64,000 nucleotides of DNA from Brienomyrus brachyistius (lineage: Eukaryota; Chordata; Actinopteri; Osteoglossiformes; Mormyridae). Positions 48,901-52,434 of this stretch are shown piece by piece (the first letter of the stretch is position 1; each line of letters opens with the position of its first letter). The stretch lies in NCBI RefSeq assembly GCF_023856365.1, contig NC_064538.1:10510435-10574434 (forward strand), given 5' to 3'. The notes beneath the pieces are model-generated. The model ran no database searches. It was not told the DNA's origin and was given only the letters and a program-made list of their open reading frames with translations. A program made the translations under genes and the position numbers.

Positions 48901-50780
48901 ATGCTGAGAAGCAATCGTGCTAACCAATGCACCATACTACAGTCAGGGATTCATAAAAAATATTTATGTTACTTAGGGTTACATTATGTTATTTAGGGTT
49001 AATTATTTAAGCTTATTTATTGAAAAGTGCTCACCCTCTGTTAGATACAACTGCTTTCTTCAAATGGATGTAGTTAGCTGGGAAGACGCCCTGCAGAAAT
49101 AAAACAAGAGTCACTTCTGTTTTTCAATTTTTACTCCCTGTAGAAGACCACAGCTCTCGCTCTCTCTTCAGTTATAAAAAAGTTTGGCCTTGTAACAGTC
49201 TTAGAAATGACCTCTCTGTTGCTTAAGGCAAACAGAATATGTAGTTTCCCTTTCCTTTGCTTCAGAGGTAGCTAATCTAGTTTTCAGATTTTTATTGAAA
49301 ACGTACTCCCTTTAGGCTATGTTATTATAAATTCATGTAAATATAATTCTACAGTGATGCAGCTTATAGCTCTTCCTGTACTTTCTGGGATGCATTTCTT
49401 GCAACAAGCCAATGGCCACATGACTTCTTGCAACTGATCAGGATGGCACACGGTGAATAATGGTTTTGGCCCAGATGAGCTCTCAGTTACTCTAGATGGA
49501 CATGTCCACAGCTTTGGCCGTACTACATCTTACTAAAAATATACTGAATCCCTTTCTTACCTATAAATTCTCCAAAATCCACACACAGCAAAGAGAGAGT
49601 GCAGACAGAACCCATTCCCTGAACACAGCAAACACCACAGATACAGCAGAGCAGTGCTCAACTCCCCCCCCCCCCCAACAACAGGGAAAGAAACCTTCAA
49701 AACAATCAGCACCTGCTTTATTTCAGCCCAAGTGGGACTCTTTAATTCCATCGCATCTCTCTCATTCTGCTGTCAGCTAATTCTGCAAGGGCAGAGACCT
49801 GCAGGAAATGGGGGGGGGGGGGCGGGGGGGGGAATGCCGCCATTCGGCTTACCTTGACAGAAGGCTTCCTGGTGGAAAATCCTCGGTACCATTCTGCAGA
49901 AAAGCAAAACAAGACGTCGCTGCGGATTCTACTCACATTCCCTCTTCAGTCAGTTCTCGAGTGTCGTTTGCGTTCAGCTTACTTGCACAGTCACATTTCA
50001 GTGGTGTTTAATGTGTAGCATTTGTTAGAGTTTCTGTTTCCTTTTGATATCCATCTGATAATACGATACATCAGAAAAGCTTGTGTTCAGTCTCCCTATA
50101 TGAAGGTTTCAATGTGAAGAGAGACCAGATGCCTTGAGGACAGAATCCTTATGTGAAACATTAAAGAGTGTCAGCGTGACATCGATGGCTTCATATATTT
50201 CCTTCTGTTTTTGCGAAAGGTGTTTTATTCCTAAGTGGTGAGAACCCATCCTGAACGGGAACTTCTCTGCACGTCCTACTCTTCTCAGCAGAGTGAGGTA
50301 CAGAGGACTGCCACCGCGGTGTTATAGTCACAAATCGCAGTTAAAGGTTTAGATTAAAAAAAAAGAAAACAAATATGTACTTATACTAGCATGTTGCTGC
50401 AATCTAAATATTTCATTAGCAGAAGTGTTTAGGGATAAAATCACCAACAAATACAGCTTAATGTTAACTAATCTAAACAAATAATTATAAGGTGTAAGCA
50501 AGATTGCCTGCTTTAAATATCCAAAAAAAAAAAAGAACCAGGAAAATGGTGCAGAATGTAGCAAACCAAGCATTTCTGGCCACCGTTCCTCAAAGGAGTC
50601 GGTCTTGGGGATATTGGACGCTTAAGCCAGGACACCATCCCCATGGTCAGCGTAAGGCACAGGACCTACAATGATGTCCAGTCAGGCGTATCTCACCTTC
50701 TGTCCTCTCCAGGATCTGTACAGTCTCTCCAATCTCCAGAGCAAGGCCCTGGAACACAGAATCTCGGAAGCTGCAGATGA
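8413..50780 (-). CDS. dock3: dock3 gene, 52 coding exons (all but the first)
   Basis: Dedicator of cytokinesis 3, an atypical Rac1 GEF of the DOCK-B class; in mammals it is neuronal, binds ELMO and acts at the membrane in axon growth (family knowledge). The sequence shows 52 exons with GT donors, AG acceptors and compatible phases, totalling 5906 nt (1967 codons plus stop). Domain order in residues counted from the first complete codon here: SH3 about 1-55; helical linker to about 400; DHR-1 about 400-590; ARM-like region about 590-1180; DHR-2 about 1190-1600; Ser/Pro-rich tail to 1967. It is dock3 rather than dock4 because the tail carries [32 protein letters not shown] and [11 protein letters not shown], which I recall as DOCK3-specific. 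The mammalian protein is about 2030 residues, so length is near normal. The start-Met exon is not in view. No frameshift or premature stop was found. Confidence 0.97.
9004..9086 (-). CDS. dock3: dock3 exon 52 (tail)
   Basis: Reads [16 protein letters not shown] to PARSLRK; acceptor ccatttag, donor AAG|gtatcc. Matches mammalian HFDAFHHPLGD and PARTLRK at both ends. Confidence 0.9.
9326..9410 (-). CDS. dock3: dock3 exon 51 (tail)
   Basis: Reads [15 protein letters not shown] to PNLSLAER; acceptor atttgcag, donor AGAG|gtatat. [10 protein letters not shown] separates DOCK3 from DOCK4. Confidence 0.95.
9577..9692 (-). CDS. dock3: dock3 exon 50 (tail)
   Basis: Reads [16 protein letters not shown] to PSAFESEQ; acceptor gctgacag, donor CAG|gtaagc. 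Matches mammalian MMLLLPTYRDRPSSAMYP. Confidence 0.95.
10400..10481 (-). CDS. dock3: dock3 exon 49 (tail)
   Basis: Reads [17 protein letters not shown] to AHSSGR; acceptor ctcttcag, donor AGAG|gtaagt. The mammalian LAYPNPRYQGSVTN segment that should precede it was not found. Confidence 0.95.
10952..11087 (-). CDS. dock3: dock3 exon 48 (tail)
   Basis: Reads [18 protein letters not shown] to SDDFIRMQ; acceptor ccctgcag, donor CAG|gtatgt. [15 protein letters not shown] matches the mammalian tail. Confidence 0.93.
11380..11575 (-). repeat. 45-53-bp tandem repeat containing exon 47 donor, 4 copies
   Basis: Anchors GTGAGGCT(T/G)ACCCA lie at 11392, 11445 (GTGAAGCT), 11493 and 11538 on the plus strand. 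The copy at 11538 is the real exon 47 donor (CATGG|gtaagcctcac on the gene strand). The 11493 copy keeps the same donor; the outer two have gtcagc. Confidence 0.9.
11549..11652 (-). CDS. dock3: dock3 exon 47 (donor inside tandem array)
   Basis: Reads [18 protein letters not shown] to RLMHAH; acceptor gcctacag, donor ATGG|gtaagc. First exon of the Ser-rich tail. The donor region is repeated three more times downstream (11380-11548). Confidence 0.88.
11878..11994 (-). CDS. dock3: dock3 exon 46 (end of DHR-2)
   Basis: Reads [18 protein letters not shown] to MMRSGFCR; donor CGG|gtcagt. Last DHR-2 helix ([12 protein letters not shown]). The final SGFCR departs from the mammalian ending. Confidence 0.94.
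12170..12253 (-). CDS. dock3: dock3 exon 45 (DHR-2)
   Basis: An 84-nt phase-0 exon reading [18 protein letters not shown] to RAAMQEQ; acceptor ttgtgcag, donor CAG|gtgagg. Confidence 0.95.
12465..12685 (-). mobile_element. SINE, diverged
   Basis: Reverse copy of the common SINE, in the intron between exons 44 and 45: AGGCAGGGAACAACC then ACATGCAAACTCCACAC and a GCCATCATGCCGCC end. Confidence 0.7.
13365..13544 (-). CDS. dock3: dock3 exon 44 (DHR-2 catalytic centre)
   Basis: A 60-codon phase-0 exon reading [17 protein letters not shown] to NGGVARYQE; acceptor gtgtcccag, donor GAG|gtgagg. Contains [19 protein letters not shown]. In DOCK structures the nucleotide-sensor valine lies in this helix; AAVNGG is its probable site, so the exchange mechanism looks intact. 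Confidence 0.97.
13897..13983 (-). CDS. dock3: dock3 exon 43 (DHR-2)
   Basis: Reads [19 protein letters not shown] to VEKRDL; acceptor ttccttag, donor CTA|gtgagt. Matches mammalian [19 protein letters not shown]. Confidence 0.95.
14249..14415 (-). CDS. dock3: dock3 exon 42 (DHR-2)
   Basis: Reads [17 protein letters not shown] to [11 protein letters not shown]; acceptor cttcccag, donor AAG|gtagtc. The [19 protein letters not shown] segment belongs to lobe B. Confidence 0.96.
14508..14649 (-). CDS. dock3: dock3 exon 41 (DHR-2)
   Basis: Reads [18 protein letters not shown] to SVLQFDGQ; acceptor ccaatcag, donor CAAT|gtatcc. Confidence 0.97.
14775..14879 (-). CDS. dock3: dock3 exon 40 (DHR-2)
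   Basis: Reads [18 protein letters not shown] to KKFPFFLR; acceptor catggcag, donor AGG|gtaggt. [17 protein letters not shown] is among the most conserved DHR-2 motifs. Confidence 0.97.
15183..15269 (-). CDS. dock3: dock3 exon 39 (DHR-2)
   Basis: An 87-nt phase-0 exon reading [17 protein letters not shown] to YQSLSWIR; donor AGG|gtgagc. Confidence 0.95.
15270..16426. other. dock3 intron 38, no other feature
   Basis: 1.16 kb without a recognised gene or mobile element. A poly-A run (16300-16312) and a GCATGT-rich patch near 16340-16400 are the only structure seen. Confidence 0.5.
16427..16575 (-). CDS. dock3: dock3 exon 38 (DHR-2)
   Basis: Reads [17 protein letters not shown] to IIHYFNKGK; acceptor gtccccag, donor AAG|gtacat. 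Lobe A of DHR-2, the dimerisation lobe. Confidence 0.96.
17035..17128 (-). CDS. dock3: dock3 exon 37 (DHR-2)
   Basis: Reads [17 protein letters not shown] to LKTESYT; acceptor tttccccag, donor ACAG|gtgagt. [10 protein letters not shown] is the first lobe-A helix of DHR-2. Confidence 0.95.
17455..17515 (-). CDS. dock3: dock3 exon 36 (start of DHR-2)
   Basis: Reads [18 protein letters not shown] then LL after a split Lys codon; acceptor cttaccag, donor CTG|gtatcc. Matches the mammalian NKKIGCTVNLM segment. Confidence 0.92.
17660..17755 (-). CDS. dock3: dock3 exon 35
   Basis: Reads [18 protein letters not shown] to LTERVLDY; acceptor tctcaccag, donor CAA|gtaagc. Leads into DHR-2. Confidence 0.95.
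17886..17912 (-). CDS. dock3: dock3 exon 34 (27-nt microexon)
   Basis: Reads TQLFGPYP between split codons (completes Leu, starts Ser). Acceptor ggactag, donor CAG|gtaaga. LFGPYPSLLE is conserved in DOCK3/4, which fixes this tiny exon. Gene finders would easily miss it. Confidence 0.9.
18205..18290 (-). CDS. dock3: dock3 exon 33
   Basis: Reads [18 protein letters not shown] to RKLIGL; acceptor ccttgcag, donor GCT|gtgagt. SEGKGDES is conserved. Confidence 0.95.
18406..18554 (-). CDS. dock3: dock3 exon 32
   Basis: Reads [18 protein letters not shown] to RRNGNFKQ; donor CAG|gtcacc. Contains [17 protein letters not shown], a hallmark of the family's helical scaffold. Confidence 0.96.
18669..18973. 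mobile_element. MITE with CAGACGCTCCTCT inverted ends
   Basis: 305 bp starting CAGACGCTCCTCT and ending AGAGGAGCGTCTG (perfect 13-bp inverted repeat), flanked on both sides by tata. Inside, GTTCGTAAGT-type motifs also recur inverted near both ends. No coding capacity. A non-autonomous DNA transposon in intron 31; superfamily not certain. Confidence 0.8.
19573..19631 (-). CDS. dock3: dock3 exon 31 (59 nt)
   Basis: Reads [17 protein letters not shown] then QHL; donor CTTG|gtgaga. KYGDMRV is invariant across DOCK-A/B proteins. Confidence 0.95.
19632..21121. other. dock3 intron 30
   Basis: Holds a C17 run at 20508-20524 and diverged, repeat-like text (two GGGGCCT/GGGCCCCC stretches at 19850 and 20705). 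No gene seen. Confidence 0.45.
21122..21222 (-). CDS. dock3: dock3 exon 30
   Basis: Reads [17 protein letters not shown] to KRNKVLD; acceptor tctgacag, donor CAA|gtaaga. Confidence 0.95.
21537..21612 (-). CDS. dock3: dock3 exon 29
   Basis: Reads [19 protein letters not shown] to ASFDFK; acceptor ctcctacag, donor AAG|gtgagt. Confidence 0.94.
22008..22102 (-). CDS. dock3: dock3 exon 28
   Basis: Reads [17 protein letters not shown] to VLRLLTS; acceptor ctgtctcag, donor CCA|gtaagt. The intron upstream ends in about 395 nt of almost pure CT-rich sequence. Confidence 0.96.
22103..22498 (-). repeat. 395-nt CT-rich tract at exon 28 acceptor
   Basis: Plus strand is almost wholly GA-rich (GACAGAGA, GGGAAAAAGAGAGAG units of about 60 bp repeated). 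On the gene strand this is an uninterrupted pyrimidine-rich tract running into the exon 28 acceptor. Confidence 0.9.
23592..23690 (-). CDS. dock3: dock3 exon 27
   Basis: Reads [19 protein letters not shown] to FQSQDELK; acceptor acggcag, donor AAG|gtaaaa. Confidence 0.96.
24377..24523 (-). CDS. dock3: dock3 exon 26
   Basis: A 49-codon phase-0 exon reading [17 protein letters not shown] to CPQCTAEIT; acceptor ctttacag, donor ACT|gtgagt. [13 protein letters not shown] is the DOCK3 form of this region. Confidence 0.96.
24570..24608 (-). repeat. (GA)n / (CT)n microsatellite
   Basis: About 16 GA dinucleotides on the plus strand, 50 bp upstream (gene sense) of the exon 26 acceptor. Confidence 0.95.
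24755..24882 (-). CDS. dock3: dock3 exon 25
   Basis: Reads [18 protein letters not shown] to SLIKASSL; donor CTG|gtaaat. The acceptor follows a (CT)n tract on the gene strand (24890-24928). Confidence 0.96.
24886..24928 (-). repeat. (GA)n / (CT)n at exon 25 acceptor
   Basis: GGGAGGGAGGGGGA followed by (GA)n, directly against the exon 25 acceptor; pyrimidine-rich on the gene strand. Confidence 0.95.
25079..25271 (-). CDS. dock3: dock3 exon 24
   Basis: Reads [18 protein letters not shown] to DSRLFSFA; acceptor cgccacag, donor CGCAG|gtacag. Contains [18 protein letters not shown], almost unchanged from mammals. Confidence 0.96.
25272..26440. other. dock3 intron 23, remainder
   Basis: Unique sequence between exon 24 and the VNTR at 26441. 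No gene or repeat recognised. Confidence 0.45.
26441..26968 (-). repeat. 30/36-bp minisatellite next to exon 23 donor
   Basis: About 17 units of TGCCCACACCTGGG plus CCTGGTTCTGTGTC (30 bp) interspersed with longer units containing GCATCTGTGTATGTG (36 bp). Both lengths are multiples of three, so several frames stay open on both strands. It begins 22 bp past the exon 23 donor. Confidence 0.95.
26991..27161 (-). CDS. dock3: dock3 exon 23
   Basis: A phase-0, 57-codon exon reading [18 protein letters not shown] to SSEPLVFTQ; acceptor ctctgcag, donor CAG|gtcaga. Its frame stays open for 224 codons into the following intron, through a VNTR. Confidence 0.96.
27473..27554 (-). CDS. dock3: dock3 exon 22
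   Basis: Reads [19 protein letters not shown] to HIQEAMR; acceptor gtctgcag, donor AGG|gtgagc. Nearly identical to mammalian DOCK3. Confidence 0.97.
27720..28140. mobile_element. possible hAT-type MITE
   Basis: Loosely mirrored ends: GTTTCCGCTAACATGAAGC and TGTGCCAGTGCTCGGCTGGT on the left, AAACGTTTGGCACCAGCAC on the right, plus repeated GCGTTTCCAC / GTGGAAATGCGTGG. No clear target duplication was seen. Confidence 0.3.
28147..28261 (-). repeat. 41-51-bp tandem repeat starting at exon 21 donor
   Basis: On the gene strand the block gtaag...AATATTCCCAG...CCTGGGGGGCAGGGAGA occurs three times, starting at the real donor (28261), then at 28210 and 28169. The second and third starts are gtaagggcagg. 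Confidence 0.88.
28262..28362 (-). CDS. dock3: dock3 exon 21 (donor duplicated downstream)
   Basis: Reads [16 protein letters not shown] to HFSSAMAY; donor ACAA|gtaaga. The intron sequence starting at this donor is repeated twice more downstream (28147-28261), giving two further gtaagg sites. Confidence 0.95.
28669..28752 (-). CDS. dock3: dock3 exon 20
   Basis: An 84-nt, phase-0 exon reading [16 protein letters not shown] to PSVFQSL; acceptor gtttttcag, donor CTG|gtaaga. Confidence 0.95.
28885..29040 (+). mobile_element. SINE-like fragment
   Basis: Contains GTACTGGTTAAG, CCTTGAACAAAGAGCTTAA and GTATAAATGAGTAAA, a diverged form of a widespread fish SINE body. Confidence 0.45.
29177..29274 (-). 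CDS. dock3: dock3 exon 19
   Basis: Reads [19 protein letters not shown] to SGEELVK; donor AAG|gtgaga. First helices of the ARM-like scaffold. Confidence 0.95.
29385..29556 (-). CDS. dock3: dock3 exon 18
   Basis: Reads [19 protein letters not shown] to LCSSKLTQN; donor ACG|gtaacc. End of DHR-1 and start of the helical scaffold. The middle ([14 protein letters not shown]) is divergent from mammals. Confidence 0.95.
29642..29748 (-). CDS. dock3: dock3 exon 17 (DHR-1)
   Basis: Reads [17 protein letters not shown] to [10 protein letters not shown]; acceptor cgtcacag, donor AAG|gtcaga. Last strands of DHR-1. Confidence 0.96.
30070..30232 (-). CDS. dock3: dock3 exon 16 (DHR-1)
   Basis: Reads [17 protein letters not shown] to [10 protein letters not shown]; donor TCCA|gtgaga. 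Core of the C2-like sandwich, including [18 protein letters not shown]. Confidence 0.97.
30398..30732 (+). mobile_element. full-length tRNA-headed SINE with target duplication
   Basis: Begins ATAGGGGCATGGTGGTGCAG, has an A-box-like GGTGCAGTGGTTAGCAC and B-box-like GGGTTCAAGTCTC, and ends in GGATGGATG. Flanked by the 9-bp duplication tgctagaat (30389-30397, 30733-30741). Antisense to dock3, 11 nt from the exon 15 donor after the duplication. Confidence 0.9.
30753..30877 (-). CDS. dock3: dock3 exon 15 (DHR-1)
   Basis: Reads [19 protein letters not shown] to YADGQILK; donor AAA|gtaagt. [18 protein letters not shown] is the signature start of the DHR-1 (C2-like, PIP3-binding) domain. A SINE begins only 11 nt past the donor. 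Confidence 0.97.
30970..31215 (+). mobile_element. degraded retroposon tail
   Basis: GGTTTCTCCTTCTCCACGC, GAGTTTTTGCTTCCTCTCC and the terminal AAAATAAAAAAAAA resemble a common fish LINE/SINE 3' end. Weak evidence. Confidence 0.3.
31216..33360. other. dock3 intron 14, rest
   Basis: 2.1 kb of unique AT-rich sequence with no gene, repeat or RNA signal that I recognise. Confidence 0.45.
33361..33486 (-). CDS. dock3: dock3 exon 14
   Basis: Reads [19 protein letters not shown] to LTFPEIIMP; acceptor ctccccag, donor CCAG|gtactg. Leads into DHR-1. Confidence 0.95.
33969..34057 (-). CDS. dock3: dock3 exon 13
   Basis: Reads [19 protein letters not shown] to APCSSH; donor CATG|gtgcgt. WYQIHENIIRKSS is the mammalian equivalent. 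Confidence 0.95.
35191..35338 (-). CDS. dock3: dock3 exon 12
   Basis: Reads [15 protein letters not shown] to [10 protein letters not shown]; donor CAC|gtgagt. The [15 protein letters not shown] segment matches the RRPYGCAVLSI segment of mammalian DOCK3. Confidence 0.95.
35578..35638 (-). CDS. dock3: dock3 exon 11
   Basis: Reads [20 protein letters not shown]; acceptor cttgcag, donor ACTG|gtattg. The donor is weak (gtattg). Confidence 0.95.
35726..36385 (-). repeat. 35-bp minisatellite made of exon 10 end plus its splice donor, 19 copies
   Basis: The plus-strand unit TTACCATAAAGAGAGAGCAC + AGACGATCAGCGGTA repeats at exactly 35-bp spacing 18 times from 35726, and the 19th partial copy (36356-36385) is the end of exon 10. 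On the gene strand each unit is GCTGATCGTCTGTGC-TCTCTCTTTATG|gtaataccc-type sequence: 27 nt of coding exon, donor, and 8 nt of intron. Three units (at 36040, 36110, 36180) share an A-to-G change spaced exactly 70 bp, showing dimer-wise expansion. Confidence 0.97.
36360..36441 (-). CDS. dock3: dock3 exon 10 (3' end repeated downstream)
   Basis: Reads [15 protein letters not shown] to DRLCSLFM; donor ATG|gtaata. The last 27 nt of this exon plus its donor form the unit of the 35-bp tandem array immediately downstream. The first donor joins in frame to [10 protein letters not shown] of exon 11, so this is the expected productive boundary. Confidence 0.93.
37405..37535 (-). CDS. dock3: dock3 exon 9
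   Basis: Reads [19 protein letters not shown] to DIRESKQI; donor CAG|gtgagg. The stretch before VPHH looks about eight residues shorter than the mammalian one I recall. Confidence 0.94.
37637..37678 (-). CDS. dock3: dock3 exon 8 (42 nt)
   Basis: A 42-nt, phase-0 exon reading [14 protein letters not shown]; acceptor gttcttag, donor CAG|gtaggc. Being symmetrical, it could be skipped without a frameshift. Confidence 0.92.
38067..38151 (-). CDS. dock3: dock3 exon 7
   Basis: Reads [15 protein letters not shown] to ISVSDLYKM; acceptor gacacag, donor ATG|gtacgt. Completes the split Glu codon of exon 6. Confidence 0.95.
38152..39985. other. dock3 intron 6
   Basis: 1.8 kb. Holds a SINE tail (39254-39395) and a (TG)n-like patch at 38907-38990. 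Otherwise no feature seen. Confidence 0.5.
39254..39395 (-). mobile_element. SINE 3' tail fragment
   Basis: ATCCATCCATCCATCC, then GAGGCTATAGGCACAAGGCA, GGGAACAACCCAGGATGGGG: the reverse of the common SINE end. Confidence 0.8.
39986..40134 (-). CDS. dock3: dock3 exon 6
   Basis: Reads [17 protein letters not shown] to [11 protein letters not shown]; donor TGA|gtaaga splits a Glu codon. Very close to the mammalian sequence. The [16 protein letters not shown] segment is typical of DOCK-B proteins. Confidence 0.97.
40290..40565 (-). mobile_element. tRNA-derived SINE, third family
   Basis: On the minus strand: GCTAAAGCAGAGAGTAATTA, an 8-bp stem (AGCATCTG/CAGATGCT), then a T-arm-like GCAGGTTCAAATCTGC, followed by a non-tRNA body. 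No good acceptor stem, so a SINE head and not a functional tRNA. Confidence 0.5.
40566..43071. other. dock3 intron 5, right-gene part
   Basis: 2.5 kb between exon 6 and the 15-bp array. G11 run at 42757-42767. No gene or convincing element recognised. Confidence 0.45.
43072..43730. repeat. 15-bp minisatellite, about 43 copies
   Basis: Unit CATGCCTGCGTTTGA with single-base variants (TTTGTC, TATGAC, TTTCAC). In strict 15-bp phase from 43201 on. Because 15 is a multiple of three, it translates as pentapeptides in most frames (MPAFD, CLRLT on the plus strand, KRRHV on the minus). Two variant units with CTTAAG lie 90 bp apart, a sign of block duplication. Lies within intron 5. Confidence 0.97.
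45141..46420. repeat. 20-bp minisatellite, 64 copies without indels
   Basis: Unit CCTCACGCTGAAGCCCGGTC; exactly 1280 bp = 64 units with no length change. Substitution variants include ACGCCCAACC, AGGTGCCCTCCC-type and ATGCTCGGTC ends. Most units hold two CpGs, making a local CpG cluster. In intron 5. Confidence 0.97.
47017..47113 (-). CDS. dock3: dock3 exon 5
   Basis: Reads [16 protein letters not shown] to [11 protein letters not shown]; donor GTG|gtgagt. Start of the helical region after the SH3. Intron 5, downstream, is 6.9 kb and holds two minisatellites. Confidence 0.95.
47830..48012 (+). mobile_element. SINE with L2-like tail
   Basis: GTGTGGCTCTGGAGGTGAGG, degenerate B box GGTGTAAATCCC, and a 3' end GGCCAAAAGCATCTGCTAAA followed by an AATAAATAAA tail, the shared tail of many fish SINEs/LINEs. 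Confidence 0.6.
48285..48950 (-). mobile_element. two SINE copies, one with an internally expanded repeat
   Basis: 48285-48420 is the reverse SINE tail; 48408-48662 is an irregular CACTCACACACCAGT array, which is an expansion of the SINE's own GTGTGTGAGTG segment; 48680-48950 is a second reverse copy running to its head. Confidence 0.75.
49035..49090 (-). CDS. dock3: dock3 exon 4 (end of SH3)
   Basis: Acceptor tttctgcag, donor AGG|gtgagc. Reads [26 protein letters not shown] is the closing strand of the SH3 domain. Confidence 0.95.
49804..49832. repeat. poly-G run
   Basis: GGGGGGGGGGGGCGGGGGGGG, about 20 bp from the exon 3 donor. Likely slippage-prone; length may be wrong in the assembly. 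Confidence 0.9.
49853..49893 (-). CDS. dock3: dock3 exon 3 (SH3 domain)
   Basis: A 41-nt exon reading [13 protein letters not shown] after a split Glu codon; donor AAG|gtaagc. WYRG is the conserved SH3 tryptophan segment. It sits just inside a poly-G run (49811-49832). Confidence 0.93.
50697..50780 (-). CDS. dock3: dock3 exon 2 (SH3 domain)
   Basis: Acceptor ccccacag, donor GAAG|gtgaga. Starts two bases into a codon and reads [11 protein letters not shown] to QILERTE. This is the body of the N-terminal SH3 domain, which in DOCK proteins packs against ELMO and helps autoinhibition. The start-Met exon must lie farther upstream. Confidence 0.93.
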
Positions 50781-51202
50781 CTGTGGGGTTAGAGGACAGC
50801 AGAAGGAGGGGTCAGGCCGGCAGAGCTAACATAGTACCATGACAGAGAGGCAGCACGCTGCACTGAAGCTGGTTCACTGGCCTTCACTGGAGTCAAAGGA
50901 GTGGCAAGGAGGCATGGGGAGTGACAAATGGACTGGGCTGCCTTGCGGACAGCCTTTAAGTACTGCATACGATGCTTAGCTCAGTGCCATTATATCCAGG
51001 TGAGAAAATTCCCAGGCTGGCCAAGAAGTGCTGGCATGGTGATTTAAACGGCAAAAAAATTATTCACTTCTTTGGTAATTGTGCCAAATGTACTATATTT
51101 AAAGACAATACAACTCAAACAAAAAAATCAAGTGGCCTGTATGCCATTAAAGTCTATTTCCAGCTCAAGTGGGAAAGCAATACTGTGTAATACTGATACT
51201 AT

Positions 51203-52434
51203 ATGCAGCCTTGTTTTTTGCTGTGTAAAATGTAAATAAAAACAGAATACAGAGATTTACATATTATATAAACCTGTACTTAATTGACAAATACAACAAA
51301 GACAACATATTAAGTGTTGAAATTGAGAAATTTTGTTTTATGACAAATATATGATCAATTTGAATTTGACGCCAGCAACACGTTTCAAATAAGTTGGGAC
51401 AGGGGTGTGTTTACTACTGTGTTGCTTCACCTCTGCTTTTAACAGAACTTTTGGGAGCTGAGGAGACCAGCTGCTGGAGTTCTGAAAGTGAAATGCTGCC
51501 TCGTTCCTGCCTGATATAGGATTTTAATTGCTCAACAGTTTGGGGTCTCCGTTGTCATATTTTTTGTTTCATGACCCGCCAAATGTTTTCAGTGGCTGGC
51601 AGGCCTGTACGGCAGGGAGGCCTGTATGGCAGGGAGGCCTGTATGGCAGGGAGGCCTGTACGGCAGGCAGGCCTGTACGGCAGGGAGGCCTGTACGGCAG
51701 GCAGGCCAGTCTAGCAGCCGGACTCTTCTACTATGGAGCCATGCTGCTGTAATACGTCCTGCTGAAACATCCAAGACCTTCTCTGAAAAAGACGTCATCT
51801 GGATGGCAGCACATGTTGCTCCAAAACCTGTATGTATCATTTGGCATTAATGGTGCCTTCCCAGGTGTGCAACGTACCCAAGCCATGGGCACTAATGCAC
51901 CCCCACACCATCACGGATGCTGACTTTTGAATTGTCTGCTGATAACAAGCTGGATGGTCCCTCTCCTATTTAGCCTGTTGGATGTGGTGTATATTATTTC
52001 CAAAAACTATTTGAAATTTTGATTCATCAGACCACAGGACAGTTTTCCATTTTACCTCAGTCCATCATAAATGAACTTGGGCCCAGAAAAGTCAGTGATG
52101 TTTCTAGGCTCCTTTTATACCCAATCATCTTATAGACTTTTTACCAATTAACCTAATTAGTTATGAGATATTTAACCAGGTGATTTGTGTTAGCACTACA
52201 CAACTGTTCCAATATTTTGTTGCCCTTGTCCCAACTTTTTTTCAAATGTGTTGCTGCCTTCAAATTAAAATTGAGCATATATTTGTCATAAAACAAAATT
52301 TCACAGGTACAACATTTGATATGTTGTCTTTGTTCTATTTTCAATTAAATATGGGTTTATACAATTTGCAAATTATTGCATTCTCTTTTATTTACATTTT
52401 GGACAGCGTTCCAACTTTTTTGGAAATGGGGTTG
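51203..52434 (-). mobile_element. Tc1/mariner-like transposon, defective, reverse orientation
   Basis: Same family as 4132-5390 but inverted, and without the LTR. Ends mirror each other (TGCTGTGTAAAATGTAAATA left; TTTACATTTTGGACAGCGTT right). On the minus strand it shows FGATCAAIQMTSF and RVRLLDWPAC, the latter interrupted by an internal minisatellite. No intact transposase frame. Confidence 0.85.
51599..51711. repeat. 17-bp minisatellite inside the Tc1 copy
   Basis: About 6.5 units of GGCCTGTACGGCAGGGA, arising at the transposase DWPAC codons. Confidence 0.9.
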
